Source: Actinacidiphila yeochonensis CN732
GTDB taxonomy: Bacteria; Actinomycetota; Actinomycetes; Streptomycetales; Streptomycetaceae
DNA length: 64,000 bases
Assembly: GCF_000745345.1 (NCBI RefSeq)
Contig: NZ_JQNR01000005.1
Location: forward strand, 992,001-1,056,000
Direction of reading: 5' to 3'
Part shown: in pieces, positions 8,731-17,994 of the stretch
Numbering within the stretch: position 1 is the first letter of the stretch
Layout of the letters: every line of letters starts with the position of its first letter
The notes under the pieces: model-generated
Databases searched by the model: none
What the model saw: the letters and a program-made list of their open reading frames with translations, nothing else
What the model was told of the DNA's origin: nothing
Made by a program: the position numbers and the translations under genes

Positions 8731-9225
8731 TCAGCAGGCGCAGGAGGCGCCCGAGACCGGGGCGGTCAGCGGGTCGGGGGCGGAGCGGCGCAGCCCTGCG
8801 GCGTCCTCGACCTCGAACCCCTCGCGGGCCCAGTACTCGAAGCCGCCCAGCATCTCCTTGACCTGGTAGCCGAGGCTGGCGAAGGCGTGCGCGGCGCGGG
8901 TGGCTCCGTTGCAGCCGGGGCCCCAGCAGTACGTGACGACCAGGGTGCCGGCCGGGACCGACTCGGCGGCGCGGGCCGGGATGTCGTCGGTGGGCAGGTG
9001 GACGGCGCCGGGCACGTGGCCCTGGTCCCACGCCGCCTTCGAGCGGGTGTCGACCAGGACGAACGGGGCCTGACCGGTTGCCAGGTCGGCCTGGACGTCG
9101 GAGACGTCGGCCTCGAAGGTGAACCGGCGGTGGAAGTGCGCTGCGGCGGTGGCGGGGTCGGCGGCCGGGACGCGCAGGACCTTGGAGACGGCGGTGCCGG
9201 CGGCGGCGGATGTGGTGGCGGCCAT
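8731..9225 (-). CDS. Rhodanese-like sulfurtransferase
   Basis: A 164-residue single rhodanese domain. Substrate-side motif FVLVDTRSKAAWDQGHVPGA and active-site loop TYCWGPGCNGATRAA are both visible, with a cysteine in the loop position; the extreme C-terminus ends CAC. The ribosome site AAGGAG precedes the ATG. It is the last gene of the minus-strand biosynthetic operon, 16 nt after the frameshifted permease. Rhodaneses transfer sulfane sulfur or act in detoxification; a role in the product is unproven. Confidence 0.88.
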   Translation of the reverse strand: MAATTSAAAGTAVSKVLRVPAADPATAAAHFHRRFTFEADVSDVQADLATGQAPFVLVDTRSKAAWDQGHVPGAVHLPTDDIPARAAESVPAGTLVVTYCWGPGCNGATRAAHAFASLGYQVKEMLGGFEYWAREGFEVEDAAGLRRSAPDPLTAPVSGASCAC

Positions 9226-9241
9226 GGGGACGGGACTCCTT

Positions 9242-10478
9242 CTACGAGGTGCGAGAGATGCTCGGGAGGTACGGGCTGTGCGAGGTACGTGAGGTACGTG
9301 AGGTGGACAGGGATGACGCCGAGGACTCCGTAGACGCAGTGGACGCCGTGGACGACGGGGGCTCAGCGCGGTCCGGCAGCGGGTGGCGGCGGCTCAGGGC
9401 AGCGGCGAGGACGACGAGGAACAGGGCGGCGGTGGCGGTGCCGGGTCCGAGCAGGACCAGCGAGGTGCCGCCGGGGAGCAGTCCGAGCGGCAGCAGGACC
9501 AGGGCGGTCAGGGCGCCCCGGGCCGCTCCCAGATGTCTGGCGCGGCCGCTGAGGGCAGCCCAACGAACGGACAGGGAGTGGAGGTTGGTGCGGCAGTAGC
9601 TCCAGCACAGGGCGGCGGCCGCGAGGGAGGCGAGGGAGCGGACGGCAGGCGGGAGGGTGAGCGGGCGGAACGGGGCGGCGTGCAGCAGCACAGCGTAGCC
9701 CAGGGCCGTGACGGCGAGGGCGAGCAGAGTGCCCAGCAGCCGGCGGCGCTCCCGCAGCGGCGGAACCGCGTTCTCCAACCCGACCCAGGTGAAGAGCAGC
9801 GGGAGGGCCGCGGCAGCGGTGCCGGCGACCGGGCCGGGGTGCGGCCCCCGGCGCTCGGCGGCCCCCGCCCCACCACAGGCAGACGGCCGCCGTGAGGGCG
9901 GCGTACAGGCGCGGCCCGCGCAGCCTGGACCGCAGCGCGGCGGCCGAGCGGAGCGCGGCGGTGAGCAGGAGCAACGCGGCGGTGAGCAGGGGCAACGCGG
10001 TCGACGGCAGGACGGCGGCCGGGAGGGAAGCGGCTCGGAAGGGAGCAGACAGAAACGGAGCGGACAGAAAGGGAGCCGACCGTTCCCCGAACCCCAGGGC
10101 CTCACCCAGGAACCGCCCTCCGGTGAGCGCCACTGCGGCCTGGCCGGAGGCGAAGCCGAGGACGTAGAGCCACCCCATGGGGCGGGCGACAGCCGGGCCG
10201 AGGCGGGAGGTGGCGAAGCCCACCGCTCCCCGGCCCGCGGTGCCGCCGGCCGCCGCCACCGGCAGGCACCACAGCGCCAGCACCGCCGCCACCAGCAGCG
10301 AGAGCACGACCGTCCGTTTCCCGGCCGGGCCGAGAGCCGCGGGCACCACCAGGACGCCCAGCCCGAGGACGGCTGTGAAGGTGCCCGACATCCCCGCTGC
10401 GAGTCCCCGCCCCTGCCGCTCCTCCCCCTTCGCACCCTTCGCGCCGTTCGCGACTTTCGCTCCCGTCGCGACCCTCAC
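9242..10478 (-). pseudogene. Amino acid permease-like (APC-type) gene with frameshift
   Basis: Two halves of one membrane protein lie in different frames. The N-terminal half (TFTAVLGLGVLVVPAALG, GRGAVGFATSRLGPAVARPM, up to ALTAAVCLWWGGG) is in one frame. The C-terminal half (GPVAGTAAAALPLLFTWVGL through LLGPGTATAALFLVVLAAAL) is in another. The switch falls among C/G homopolymers at 9845-9849, 9862-9866 and 9868-9871; removing one base would restore a single reading frame. A GTG at 10478 overlaps the MetRS-like stop, and an ATG at 10391 is the alternative start. It is either a natural lesion or a sequencing indel. The protein would be a transporter for the cluster. Confidence 0.72.
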
Positions 10479-12181
10479 GACAGTTCGTGGAAGAAGGCCG
10501 GGACCGACGCGGGAAGGACGGTTCCGGCCGGGACCAGCCGTTCTCCGGCCTCGGCCCAGCGCGGCATCCGGGTCTCCATCTCGACGGGGACGCCCAGGTG
10601 GGAGGCGAGGAAGGCGGACCAGCCCGGCATCAGGGGGGCAGCGGCCACCGCGACCGCGGCGAGCAGTTCGACGTGTCCGGCCAGGGAGGCGGCGTAGGCG
10701 TCCGGTCGGCCGGGACCGTCGTCGTGGCGCAGCAGGCGCAGGGCGTGCAGGTCCGCGACGGCCCGGTCGACGGTGGCGGCCAGTGCCTCCGCGGCGGCCT
10801 GCGGGGAGAAGGACTCGGCGGCCAGGGCGGCGGCCACCTTCGCGGTCAGCTCCTCGCGTTCGGCGACGGTGAAGGCGGCGGGGACGACGGCGGGGACGGC
10901 GACGGGGACGGCGGCGGAGTCGGCGGCAGGGACGGCGGCAGGGGTGGCGGGGACGACGCTGGAGAAGTCCTGGGCGAGAAGGTCGAGGACGGTGTCCGTC
11001 CACGTCTCCAGGCCGCCGACCAGCACGTCGGTGACGGTCTCGGCGTACTCCTTCATGGAGAAGTTGTTCTGCTCGCGCTCCGGGCCGGTGAGGCAGAGGT
11101 GGAATCGGAGCGCGTCGGCGTTGGTGCGCCGCAGGAACTCGCCGCCCCAGATGGCGTGGCCCCGGCTGGTGGAGAACTTGGCACCCTCCAGCCGGTAGAA
11201 CTCGTTGATCACCACCTGGGCGGGGAGGGTGAGCGACCCCTGGGCGAGCAGCAGGGCGGGCCAGAGGACGGCGTGCGAGAAGGAGCAGTCGAAGCCGATG
11301 AAGTTGACGATCCGGGTGTCCGGGTCGGACCAGAGGGCGAGGGCCTTCTCCCGGTCCCCTTGGGCCTCGGTGAGGCGGGCGGTGGCGGCGACGTAGCCCC
11401 AGATGCCGCTGAACCAGGTGTCCAGGATGTGGCCCTCCCAGCCGGGCAGCGGCACCGGGACGCCGTAGCCGGCCTCGCGGCTGACCGGGGTGTCCGGCAG
11501 GGCGCGCTCGAAGAGCCCGTCGAGGTAGGCGCGCAGCCGCGGACGCCACTCGGCGGCTGCCTGGGCGGTGGCGTAGTAGGAGGTGAGCCGCTCGCGCCAC
11601 TTCTCCAGCGGGAAGACGACACGCCGCAGGGTGGTGGTGTCCGGGGTCGTCCAGCAGGAGGTGCAGAGGGGGTCGGCGAGACCGGCCGGCTCCTGCGGCA
11701 ACCCGCACGCCTCGCAGTAGACGCCGTCGGAGGGGTCGTCGCAGTACTGGCACCGGCCGCGGACCTCGGACTCGTAGAGGTAGCGGTCGCAGGGGGCGCA
11801 GCGGAAGACGGGCAGTTCCTGGACCTCCAGGGCACCGGCCTCCCACAGCTCCAGGAAGAAGCGCTGGACGTACTCGGTGTGGGCGGTGTCGGTGAGCGGC
11901 CGGGTGAACCAGTCGTGGTGCATCCCGCCCAGCGAGAGCGTCTCCTCCATGCGGTCGCCGAAGAGCTTGGCGGTGCGGTGCGCGGTGGAGCCGATCTCGG
12001 CGGCGCGGCGCGGGACGTAGGCGGAGTGCTCGTCGGAGTAGCCGACGTAGGCGACCTCGTGACCGCTCCGGCGCAGGTGCCGGGCGAGGACGTCCGCCCC
12101 GAGGAAGGGGCCGGAGAGGTGGCCGAGGTGGAGGTCGCCGTTGGGGTTCGGCGGGGCACTGGTGACGACGTAGGAGGTCAT
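10475..12181 (-). CDS. Methionyl-tRNA synthetase-like protein (probable hydrazine synthetase adenylation half)
   Basis: A 568-residue class I synthetase of the MetRS type: HLGHL near residue 18, a four-cysteine zinc region (CAPCDRY, CQYCDD, CEACGL, CTSCWT) and KFSTSRG in the KMSKS position. Where MetRS normally has the anticodon-reading N-L-x-N-R helix, this protein has DVLVGGLETWTDTVLDLL, followed by a Pro/Ala-rich insert. Loss of the anticodon signature, together with the cupin and N-hydroxylase neighbours, suggests it activates an amino acid for N-N bond formation, as the MetRS-like domain of Spb40-type hydrazine synthetases does (recalled literature). A resistance copy of MetRS is the alternative. 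The ATG is preceded by AAGGA. Confidence 0.85.
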   Translation of the reverse strand: MTSYVVTSAPPNPNGDLHLGHLSGPFLGADVLARHLRRSGHEVAYVGYSDEHSAYVPRRAAEIGSTAHRTAKLFGDRMEETLSLGGMHHDWFTRPLTDTAHTEYVQRFFLELWEAGALEVQELPVFRCAPCDRYLYESEVRGRCQYCDDPSDGVYCEACGLPQEPAGLADPLCTSCWTTPDTTTLRRVVFPLEKWRERLTSYYATAQAAAEWRPRLRAYLDGLFERALPDTPVSREAGYGVPVPLPGWEGHILDTWFSGIWGYVAATARLTEAQGDREKALALWSDPDTRIVNFIGFDCSFSHAVLWPALLLAQGSLTLPAQVVINEFYRLEGAKFSTSRGHAIWGGEFLRRTNADALRFHLCLTGPEREQNNFSMKEYAETVTDVLVGGLETWTDTVLDLLAQDFSSVVPATPAAVPAADSAAVPVAVPAVVPAAFTVAEREELTAKVAAALAAESFSPQAAAEALAATVDRAVADLHALRLLRHDDGPGRPDAYAASLAGHVELLAAVAVAAAPLMPGWSAFLASHLGVPVEMETRMPRWAEAGERLVPAGTVLPASVPAFFHELS

Positions 12182-12329
12182 GGTGTGGGTCCTTGGCAGA
12201 GTCTGATGGGCGCGATGGGCGCGATGGGAACGGAAGACGCGGCGCGCGCAGGTCGACGGAGGTCAGCAGGGGACGCGGGACAGCGGGCGGAGGGCGCCGG
12301 ACGACGAGCAGGGAGCGGAGGGCAGAGCG

Positions 12330-12357
12330 CAGAGGGCAGAGGGCAGAGGGCAGAGGG
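12330..12357. repeat. Four tandem copies of the 7-mer CAGAGGG
   Basis: The repeats sit in the 233-bp gap (12182-12414) between the acetyltransferase and MetRS-like genes. Imperfect copies flank the array. The rest of the gap is purine-rich (plus strand) low complexity, and no promoter was assigned. Confidence 0.8.
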
Positions 12358-12414
12358 ACGTCCGACGCGCGGAGGTGCAGGGCGGAGGGTGCGGGCGGCG
12401 GTGCGGGGCTGAGG

Positions 12415-13083
12415 TCAGTGGTGGGCGGAGAGGTCGGCGGAGGGCGGTAGGGGTACGTCCTGGACGGTGTCCAGCGGAGGCAGCACGGCGGCGGCCGCCG
12501 GCACCACCCGGCTGCGCGACGGCAGGTCCTCCAGGACGACGGAGTGCGCGCCGATCAGGCAGTCGTCGCCGACCGTGACCGGCCCGAGGACGCTTGCCCC
12601 GGTACCGATCACCACCCGATCCCCGAGGACGGGGTGGCGGCGGGCCCCTGACGGGCGGCGCAGGTCCTTCCACCAGCCGACCGAGCCGAGGGTGACCTGG
12701 TGGTACAGCATCACGTCGTCACCGATCCGGACGGTCTCGCCGATCACCACCGCGGTGCCGTGGTCGACGAAGAAGCGGCGGCCGATCCGCGCGCCGGGGT
12801 GGATCTCGATGCCGGTGGCGGCCCGGGCCAGCAGCGACAGGGCGCGGGCGGTGGTGCGGTGGCCGCGCCGCCAGAGCCGGTGGGCCGCCCGGTACGTCCA
12901 CAGGGCGTGCAGGTGAGGGTAGAGGAGCACCTCGCGGCGGGACCTGGCGGCCGGGTCCTTGGCGAGGACGGTGGCGATGTCCTCCTTGATCAGGGCCAGG
13001 AGGCCGGGGCCCGCCTCGGCCGCGGAGCCCTGGTCCGCCTCGGCCGCGGGGGCGGCGGCCTCGTCCTCGTCACATGTGGTCAT
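12415..13083 (-). CDS. Serine O-acetyltransferase (CysE-like)
   Basis: A 222-residue left-handed beta-helix acetyltransferase. Motifs are [20 protein letters not shown], the usual catalytic HG in [11 protein letters not shown], and hexapeptide repeats ([20 protein letters not shown]). The N-terminal 30 residues are an Ala/Glu-rich extension. The ATG at 13083 overlaps the FAD-oxidase gene by 14 nt and follows GGAGG. In primary metabolism it would make O-acetylserine for cysteine synthesis. Its location inside the cluster suggests supply of O-acetylserine or O-acetylation of a pathway intermediate (inference). Confidence 0.87.
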   Translation of the reverse strand: MTTCDEDEAAAPAAEADQGSAAEAGPGLLALIKEDIATVLAKDPAARSRREVLLYPHLHALWTYRAAHRLWRRGHRTTARALSLLARAATGIEIHPGARIGRRFFVDHGTAVVIGETVRIGDDVMLYHQVTLGSVGWWKDLRRPSGARRHPVLGDRVVIGTGASVLGPVTVGDDCLIGAHSVVLEDLPSRSRVVPAAAAVLPPLDTVQDVPLPPSADLSAHH

Positions 13084-14278
13084 AGGGGGCCTCCGGGCGG
13101 ATCGGGTGGCCCGCCAGGAACCGCTGGGGCCGGTAGGGGTTCAGCAGCTCCTGCTCGGCCTTCCCGGGTACGGCGCCGCCTTCGAGGATCTCCAGGGCGG
13201 CGAGTTCGGCGACGGCGGGGGCCAGCTTGAAGCCGCCGCCGCTGAAGCCGATGGCCAGGTACAGGCCGTCGGGGCCGGCCGCGCCGACCACCGGGCGCTT
13301 GTCCGGGGTGTAGCCGTCGACGCCGGAGCGGGTGCCGACCAGCGGCGCCTCGGCGGCGGCCGGAACCCGGTGGGAGATCGCGGCGATCGCGGACTCCAGC
13401 TCGGACTCGCTGAGCGGTTCGACGTCGCGGCCCAGTTCGGTGTCGGGCTTGCTGGGCACGCCGAAGTAGAAGCGGTCCAGGCCGTCCGGGCGGAAGTAGC
13501 TGCCGGTGGTGTCGTCGATGCAGGTGGGGACGGACGCGCGGTGGCCGCGCCGGCCCGCGCCCCGGAGTTCCGCCTGGGCCAGGCCGATCCGCCGGGCGGT
13601 GACCGGTATGTGCAGGCCCAGGTACTCGACGGGTGCCGAGCCCCAGGCGCCTCCGGCCAGCACCACCAGCGGGGAGTCGATCCGTCCGACCGAGGTGAGG
13701 ACCCCGGTGACGGAGCCCTCGTGCTCCAGGACCTTCACCGCGCGGATGCCCTCGGCGGGTGAGACGCCCAGCCGGTAGGCGGCGGTGAGCAGCGCGGCGG
13801 AGGCGGCCATCGGGTCGGCGTAGCCGCCCTCGGGCTCGTAGGCGGCCAGCCCGACGCCCTCGGTGCGCAGGCCCGGGTAGATCTCCCGCAGCTCCGCCCG
13901 TTCGACGACCTCGACGCGGCGGTATCCGGCCGCGGCCGCGGCGACGGCGGCGTTGGTGCGCAGGGCGTCCGCCCGCTCCTCGCCGACGATCATGACGAAG
14001 CCGGTGCGCCGGTAGCCGCAGTCCCCTCCGATGATGTCCGCCCACTGCTCGAAGACCGGCAGGCTGCGGGCGGCCAGCCGGGTGTCGGCGGACGCGGTGT
14101 GGTGGAGGCGGAGCAGTCCGCCGGAACGGGACGTGGCGCCCTGGGCGTTGACCCGGCCCTGGTCGCACAGGACGATCCGGCCGATGCCGGCCAGGGCCAG
14201 CTGGTGGGCGATGGCCGCGCCGATCACCCCGCCGCCGACGACGACGGCGTCGGCGTGCGCGTGTGCGACGGGGCTCAC
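13070..14278 (-). CDS. FAD-dependent oxidoreductase of the D-amino acid/glycine oxidase family
   Basis: A 402-residue DAO-family flavoenzyme. The Rossmann motif is [30 protein letters not shown] follows, and the C-terminal FAD-binding signature is [19 protein letters not shown]. The GTG start overlaps the cupin stop (GTGA). In s56-p1 and triacsin pathways a DAO-like oxidase cleaves the lysine-derived hydrazine adduct to release hydrazinoacetic acid (recalled literature). The same role is inferred here from the adjoining cupin, N-hydroxylase and MetRS-like genes. Confidence 0.9.
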   Translation of the reverse strand: MSPVAHAHADAVVVGGGVIGAAIAHQLALAGIGRIVLCDQGRVNAQGATSRSGGLLRLHHTASADTRLAARSLPVFEQWADIIGGDCGYRRTGFVMIVGEERADALRTNAAVAAAAAGYRRVEVVERAELREIYPGLRTEGVGLAAYEPEGGYADPMAASAALLTAAYRLGVSPAEGIRAVKVLEHEGSVTGVLTSVGRIDSPLVVLAGGAWGSAPVEYLGLHIPVTARRIGLAQAELRGAGRRGHRASVPTCIDDTTGSYFRPDGLDRFYFGVPSKPDTELGRDVEPLSESELESAIAAISHRVPAAAEAPLVGTRSGVDGYTPDKRPVVGAAGPDGLYLAIGFSGGGFKLAPAVAELAALEILEGGAVPGKAEQELLNPYRPQRFLAGHPIRPEAPYDHM

Positions 14279-14799
14279 GGGGCGACCTCGGCGCCGGCTC
14301 CGGCCGGGACCCCGGCGCCCGCGGAGAGACCGGCATCGGCAACGCCGCCCGCGGACGGACCGGCATCCGCCGCGGCGCCCGCGGAGAGACCGGCGTCGGC
14401 CGCGGCGGCAGCGCCGGTGATCCCGAACTCGGCTGCCCACCTGGCACGTTCGGCGGCGACCGCCTCGGCGCCGCCCCACCAGACGGTGACGAAGCGGAGC
14501 CGGCCGGCGGTGTCGTTGGTGAGGTCGTGGTCCTGGAAGGGCGGGATGAAGACGGTCTCCCCCGCCGTCACCCGGCGGGTCTCCTCGCCGATCCGCATCA
14601 GGCCGCTGCCGTCGGTGATGAAGAACATCTCGTTCTCGTCGTGGCTGTGCGCGGTGGACGTCTCACCGGGGGCCACGTCCACCCAGCCCCCGCCCCAGCC
14701 GGGCTCGGCGACGGCCTCGGGCCAGGGGAAGATGCGCCGGCTGCTGACGTTGTAGGCGTCCTCGAAGACCATGGAGCCGTCGGAGGCGAACACGTGCAT
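14275..14799 (-). CDS. Cupin protein, probable N-N bond-forming half of hydrazine synthetase
   Basis: A 174-residue single cupin. Metal ligands are read from STAHSHDENEMFFI (two His and a Glu) and from the later His in PPFQDHDLTN. Residues after about 130 form an Ala/Gly-rich tail with repeated ADAGLSAG-type units. In hydrazine synthetases a zinc cupin is fused to a MetRS-like domain and forms the N-N bond (recalled). Here it is a separate gene, 2 kb upstream of the MetRS-like gene in the same transcription direction. The ATG follows TAGGAAA. A plain sugar or amino acid cupin remains possible. Confidence 0.85.
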   Translation of the reverse strand: MHVFASDGSMVFEDAYNVSSRRIFPWPEAVAEPGWGGGWVDVAPGETSTAHSHDENEMFFITDGSGLMRIGEETRRVTAGETVFIPPFQDHDLTNDTAGRLRFVTVWWGGAEAVAAERARWAAEFGITGAAAAADAGLSAGAAADAGPSAGGVADAGLSAGAGVPAGAGAEVAP

Positions 14800-16348
14800 G
14801 TCGCGGGTTTCCTATCGGTGCGGTGGGCGGTTCAGACTGCGGCGGAGGCGGCGGGGCGGCGGCGCCCAGGCGGGCCCGCAGGTCGCGGTGGACGGTGTCG
14901 GCGCGGTCGGCCATCTGGCTGAAGGAGGTGGCGCTGCCGATGCCGTGCCGCCATTCGGTGAGGCCGTCGAGGTAGATCCCGGCCTCGCAGTCCCCGGTGG
15001 TCTCGGCGCGGAAGGCGCGGGTGACGGAGGGCCGGCCGGCCTCGTCCAGGAGCAGGTGCGGCCGCATCGGTTCCAGGGCGGCGGGCAGGGCGGGCTCACG
15101 GTAGCCGGTGCACAGGACCACGAGGTCGGCGTCCACGCGCTGCTCGGCGCCGGTGAACACCTCGCGCAGCAGCAGCGGGACGGTGTCCCCGGCCGGGTCG
15201 CCCGAGACCGCGGCCTCGGTGCGGCGGTGCAGCCGGAGGCGGGCGCGGCCGGTGAGCCGCTCCGCGTACGCGGCCTGGTACAGGGCGCTGGAGACGTCGG
15301 GGTCGACGGCGGCGTAGTTGGTGGCGCGGGACTGGTCCAGGGCGTGGGCGCGCTCCGGGCCGGACAGGCCGTAGAAGTAGTCGGTGGCCTCGGGGAAGTA
15401 GACCTCGTTGGAGAAGTGGCCCAACTCGTACATCCGGAAGCCGGCGTGCCGTACCACCGAGTGGATCTCGGCCTCCGGGTAGCGGCCGGACAGGTGCAGC
15501 ACGATCTCGCCGGCGGTCTGCCCGGCGCCGACCACGACGGCGCGCCGCGGCGGGCGTTCCTCGAACGCGGCGAGCCGGGGCAGCAGTTGCGAGGCGTGGA
15601 AGACGCGCTCGCCCAGGTGCGGTTCGAACTCGGCTGGTACGTACGGAACATGGCCGGTGGCGAGAACGACGGTACGGGTGCGGTGGCGGTGCGCGGACCC
15701 GTCGCGGGAGTCGCGCGAGACCACGTCCACGGTGCGGACCCGGCCGTCGGCGTCGGCCACCGGCTCCACGGCGACGACCTCGCGGCGGTACTCGACCGGG
15801 CCGCGGACCTGGCGCGCCGCCCACTGCACGTAGTCCGACCACTCCAGGCGGCTGACGTAGCCGCCCATCAGCGTGAACGGGTAGAAACGGCCGCTCTGCC
15901 CGAGGTAGTTGGGGAAGGTGAAGCGGGACCGGGGATCGCGCGGGGTGGCGAGGTCGCGCAGGAAGTGGTGCTGGATGTCGGTGCCGGGGAGGACCAGGTT
16001 GGGCTGCCAGGCGGAGTCGGCGGCCCGCTCCAGGTAGCGGGCGCGGAGCGGGGCCGCGGGCTCCCCCGCCGCCGCGGCCGCGTCCTCGTGGTCCTCGACG
16101 GCGGCGGCCAGGGCGATCCCGGACGGGCCGAAGCCGGCCACCACCAGGTCGTGCACCGCGGTCGCGGCGGCGCGCGGGCCGGCGGCGCTCATCGGACGCC
16201 CTCCCGCCGCAAGCGGATCAGCGGCGCTCATCGGACGCCCTCCCGCCGCAAACGGATCCGCGGCGCTCGTCGGACGCCCTCCCGCCGCAAGCGGATCAGC
16301 GGCGCTCATCGGACGCCCTCCCGCCGCAAGCGGATCAGCGGCGCTCAT
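14663..16348 (-). CDS. Lysine/ornithine N-monooxygenase family protein (first copy)
   Basis: A flavin N-hydroxylase of the SidA/IucD type. FAD motif [13 protein letters not shown] is at about residue 71, then [25 protein letters not shown] motif [15 protein letters not shown], and C-terminal [11 protein letters not shown]. The start at 16348 overlaps the aminotransferase stop (ATGA). The first 52 residues are four copies of a 13-residue repeat ([13 protein letters not shown]). The frame ends at 14663, inside the cupin gene. A second frame at the same point ends at 14812, just before the cupin ATG, so the true 3' end may differ by an indel. The substrate is probably a lysine, ornithine or diaminobutyrate side-chain amine. 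Confidence 0.87.
   Translation of the reverse strand: MSAADPLAAGGRPMSAADPLAAGGRPTSAADPFAAGGRPMSAADPLAAGGRPMSAAGPRAAATAVHDLVVAGFGPSGIALAAAVEDHEDAAAAAGEPAAPLRARYLERAADSAWQPNLVLPGTDIQHHFLRDLATPRDPRSRFTFPNYLGQSGRFYPFTLMGGYVSRLEWSDYVQWAARQVRGPVEYRREVVAVEPVADADGRVRTVDVVSRDSRDGSAHRHRTRTVVLATGHVPYVPAEFEPHLGERVFHASQLLPRLAAFEERPPRRAVVVGAGQTAGEIVLHLSGRYPEAEIHSVVRHAGFRMYELGHFSNEVYFPEATDYFYGLSGPERAHALDQSRATNYAAVDPDVSSALYQAAYAERLTGRARLRLHRRTEAAVSGDPAGDTVPLLLREVFTGAEQRVDADLVVLCTGYREPALPAALEPMRPHLLLDEAGRPSVTRAFRAETTGDCEAGIYLDGLTEWRHGIGSATSFSQMADRADTVHRDLRARLGAAAPPPPPQSEPPTAPIGNPRHARVRLRRLHGLRGRLQRQQPAHLPLARGRRRARLGRGLGGRGPR
16192..16348 (-). repeat. 39-bp tandem repeat carrying ribosome site plus start codon
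   Basis: Four units of 39 bp stand at the 5' end of the N-monooxygenase gene. Each unit ends with GGGAGGGCGTCCG and is followed by the next ATG. In-frame ATGs are at 16348, 16309, 16231 and 16192; in the unit at 16270 the codon is ACG. The repeat boundary coincides with the aminotransferase-stop/monooxygenase-start junction, so it arose by tandem duplication of that junction. Confidence 0.9.
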
Positions 16349-17784
16349 CGGACGCCCTCCCGCGGCCCGGCGGCGGAGAGGCCGAGGACGTCCAGCGCGG
16401 CGGTCAGCGCCACGCGGAGGATGGCTCCGGCGAAGTCGATCTGCTCGGCGGTGCAGTTCAGCGGCGGCAGCATCCGGACGACGCAGTCGTCGCGGCCGCC
16501 CAGTTCCAGGATCAGGCCCCGCTCGACGGCCTCGCGCTGGACCCGCCTGGCGAGCGCGGTGGCCGGCCGGCCGGTGGCCGGGTCGGACAGCTCCACCCCG
16601 GTCATCAGGCCCAGGCCGCGCACGTCGGCGACGTACGGGGTGAGCGCGCGGAGCTCCTGGAGGTGGACCATCAACTGCTCGGCCCGTGCCCGGACGTTGT
16701 CCAGGATCCGGTCGCGGTTGACCACTTCGAGGGTGGCGACGGCGGCGGCGAAGGCGGGCTGGTTGCCGCGGAAGGTGCCGGTGTGCGCGCCGGGGGCCCA
16801 GGCGTCCAGTTTCTCGTCGTAGAGGATCACCGAGGCGGGCAGGCCGACGCCGCTGAGCGCCTTGGACGCGCAGATCACGTCCGGCTCGATGCCGTACTGC
16901 TCGAAGGCGAACCAGGTGCCGGTGCGGCCGCAGCCGCTCTGCACCTCGTCGACGATCAGCGGGATGCCGAGCTCGCGGGTGACCACCCGGACCCGCTGGA
17001 CGAACTCGACCTCGGCCGGGATCACCCCGCCCTCGCCCTGGACCAGCTCCATGATGACGGCGGCCGGGAGGGTGATGCCGCCGTTGACGTCGGTGAGGGC
17101 GCGCTCCAGGAAGGCCGCGCAGTTGACCTGGCAGGAGGAGCGCTTCAGGCCGAGCGGGCAGGAGTGGCAGTGGGAGTAGGGGAAGAAGTGCACGCCGGGC
17201 ATCCGGCCGCGCACCGGCTCCTTCTGCTCGACCAGGCCGGTGACGCTCATCGCGGCCATGGTCGCGCCGTGGAACCCGCCCTGGAAGGTGATGATCTCCT
17301 CGCGCCCGGTGGCGGTCTTGCAGAGCTTGAGGGCGGCGTCGACGGCGTTGGCGCCGGTGGGGCCGCAGAAGTGGATGCGGGTGCGCTCCCGCATCGGCTC
17401 CGGCAGCATCTCGATGGTGGCCCGCACGAAGCGGTCCTTCACCGGGGTGGGGAAGTCCAGGCCGTGCACGAACTCGTCGAGCTGGGCGTGGGCGGCGGCC
17501 AGCGGCTCGGGGTGGTTGTGGCCGAGCGAGAGCACGCCGGCGCCGCTGAGGAAGTCCAGGAAGACGTTGCCGTCGAGGTCCTCCACGTAGGAGCCCTCGC
17601 CCCGGCGGATCGCGATGGGCAGCCGGCGCGGGTAGGAACGGGCGTTGGACTCGTGGCGGGCCTGCCGGTCCAGCAGCTCCGCGCTGCGCGGGCCGGGCAG
17701 GGGGCCGGAGACCCGTGGGCGGGTGTACCGGGGGGCTGGACGGTCGGTGAGGGCGGGTACCGACGGGTCGAAGACTGCGGTCAT
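16345..17784 (-). CDS. Class III aminotransferase (diaminobutyrate-2-oxoglutarate type)
   Basis: A 479-residue PLP enzyme resembling EctB/Dat diaminobutyrate aminotransferases: [36 protein letters not shown], the aspartate motif [14 protein letters not shown], and PLP lysine in [13 protein letters not shown]. The region [10 protein letters not shown] with HCHSCPLG is a Cys-rich segment seen in that family. The likely reaction is aspartate semialdehyde plus glutamate to 2,4-diaminobutyrate. This implies the neighbouring N-hydroxylases may act on diaminobutyrate. The start has only a weak ribosome site. Confidence 0.88.
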   Translation of the reverse strand: MTAVFDPSVPALTDRPAPRYTRPRVSGPLPGPRSAELLDRQARHESNARSYPRRLPIAIRRGEGSYVEDLDGNVFLDFLSGAGVLSLGHNHPEPLAAAHAQLDEFVHGLDFPTPVKDRFVRATIEMLPEPMRERTRIHFCGPTGANAVDAALKLCKTATGREEIITFQGGFHGATMAAMSVTGLVEQKEPVRGRMPGVHFFPYSHCHSCPLGLKRSSCQVNCAAFLERALTDVNGGITLPAAVIMELVQGEGGVIPAEVEFVQRVRVVTRELGIPLIVDEVQSGCGRTGTWFAFEQYGIEPDVICASKALSGVGLPASVILYDEKLDAWAPGAHTGTFRGNQPAFAAAVATLEVVNRDRILDNVRARAEQLMVHLQELRALTPYVADVRGLGLMTGVELSDPATGRPATALARRVQREAVERGLILELGGRDDCVVRMLPPLNCTAEQIDFAGAILRVALTAALDVLGLSAAGPREGVR

Positions 17785-17818
17785 GGTGCTGGCGGCTTTC
17801 TGGTCGGAGCGTCGGGTG

Positions 17819-17896
17819 GCGGCGGGGCGGCGTCGGGAAGCGAGGCGGCGGGGCGGCGTCGGGAAGCGAGGCGGCGGGGCGGCGTCGGGCAGCGGG
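17819..17896. repeat. 26-bp tandem repeats between operons
   Basis: Two perfect copies (17819-17844 and 17845-17870) and a third diverged copy (17871-17896) fill part of the 210-bp gap between the two N-monooxygenase/aminotransferase gene groups. The remainder is GGCGGCCC-type low complexity. No promoter could be assigned. Confidence 0.8.
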
Positions 17897-17994
17897 TCTC
17901 AGCCCGTCCCGGGCAGCGGGGCGCCCAGGCGGCCGGTCTCAGGCAGCCCGTCCCAGGCGGCCCGTGTCAGGCGGCGGGGCCCAGGCGGCCGGTC

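Noticed and set aside
10475..12181. Housekeeping metG
   Set aside because: Anticodon signature is missing and the location in a biosynthetic operon is unusual; a housekeeping role is not supported, although a resistance copy cannot be excluded.
16192..16348. Possible CRISPR array
   Set aside because: The 39-bp units are contiguous with no spacers and lie in a coding frame.
14771..16822. Long plus-strand frame over the N-monooxygenase and cupin
   Set aside because: Antisense to conserved coding sequence, with repeats derived from the 39-bp units; no homology.
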